The position numbers were made by a program, and so were the translations under genes. A DNA stretch of 13,488 bases, from contig JAWOCQ010000024.1 of the NCBI GenBank assembly GCA_046483725.1, positions 1 to 13,488 of the forward strand, in the 5' to 3' direction. Positions 13,464 through 13,488 of this stretch are shown here, in pieces. The DNA is from T3SED10-47 sp046483725 (GTDB taxonomy: Bacteria > Bipolaricaulota > Bipolaricaulia > Bipolaricaulales > Bipolaricaulaceae). The notes below the pieces were generated by a model that saw only the letters and a program-made list of their open reading frames with translations, was not told the DNA's origin and did no database searches. Each line of letters starts with the position of its first letter. Position 1 is the stretch's first letter.

Positions 13464-13488
13464 TCACCGCGGTTCGTCCGTCCGTGGA

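Overview
The window is dense, GC-rich bacterial DNA with short intergenic gaps. It carries housekeeping genes (ruvB, tsaB, rpmB, ribF), a ferredoxin-dependent 2-oxoacid oxidoreductase operon, and the start of a family-5 peptide/nickel-type ABC importer operon. The four-subunit, CoA- and ferredoxin-linked VorB-type oxidoreductase points to an anaerobe that ferments amino acids or peptides. My best guess is a deep-branching anaerobic phylum such as Bipolaricaulota (OP1/Acetothermia) or a Chloroflexota-like lineage. That is inference from gene content and style, since no 16S or other phylogenetic marker search was possible.

Layout. (1) 3-503 (+): the 3' part of a CDP-alcohol phosphatidyltransferase-like membrane protein. 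(2) 506-632: a small element with 21-bp inverted ends, lying between convergent genes. (3) 628-2317 (-): an exported six-bladed PD40/TolB-like propeller followed by ribF. (4) 2318-2397: a divergent promoter region. (5) 2398-4329 (+): ruvB, tsaB, rpmB. (6) 4335-4501: an inverted array of GTTCnnn heptamers, again between convergent genes. (7) 4487-7537 (-): an operon of an S1-domain protein, a 2x[4Fe-4S] ferredoxin subunit, and the VorB-type alpha, TPP-binding beta and gamma subunits. (8) 7538-7833: a divergent regulatory region with a strong sigma-70-type promoter. (9) 7834-13463 (+): substrate-binding protein, terminator, two permeases and one ATPase of an oligopeptide-type ABC importer. The operon probably continues past the window with the second ATPase.

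How it fits together. The importer would bring in peptides or another small solute. The oxidoreductase would oxidise 2-oxo acids (for example from branched-chain amino acids) to acyl-CoA, passing electrons to ferredoxin. The two operons diverge from one 296-bp region. A peptide-fermentation link is plausible but is inference.

Most notable points. The 723-residue substrate-binding protein has its family-5 halves in reversed order, as in a circular permutation. Its DppC-type permease partner has an insertion of about 150 residues outside the membrane. Three genes have -10 boxes ending only 9-10 nt before the start codon, suggesting leaderless mRNAs. Both convergent gene junctions hold an inverted-arm repeat that supplies the stop codon of the minus-strand gene.
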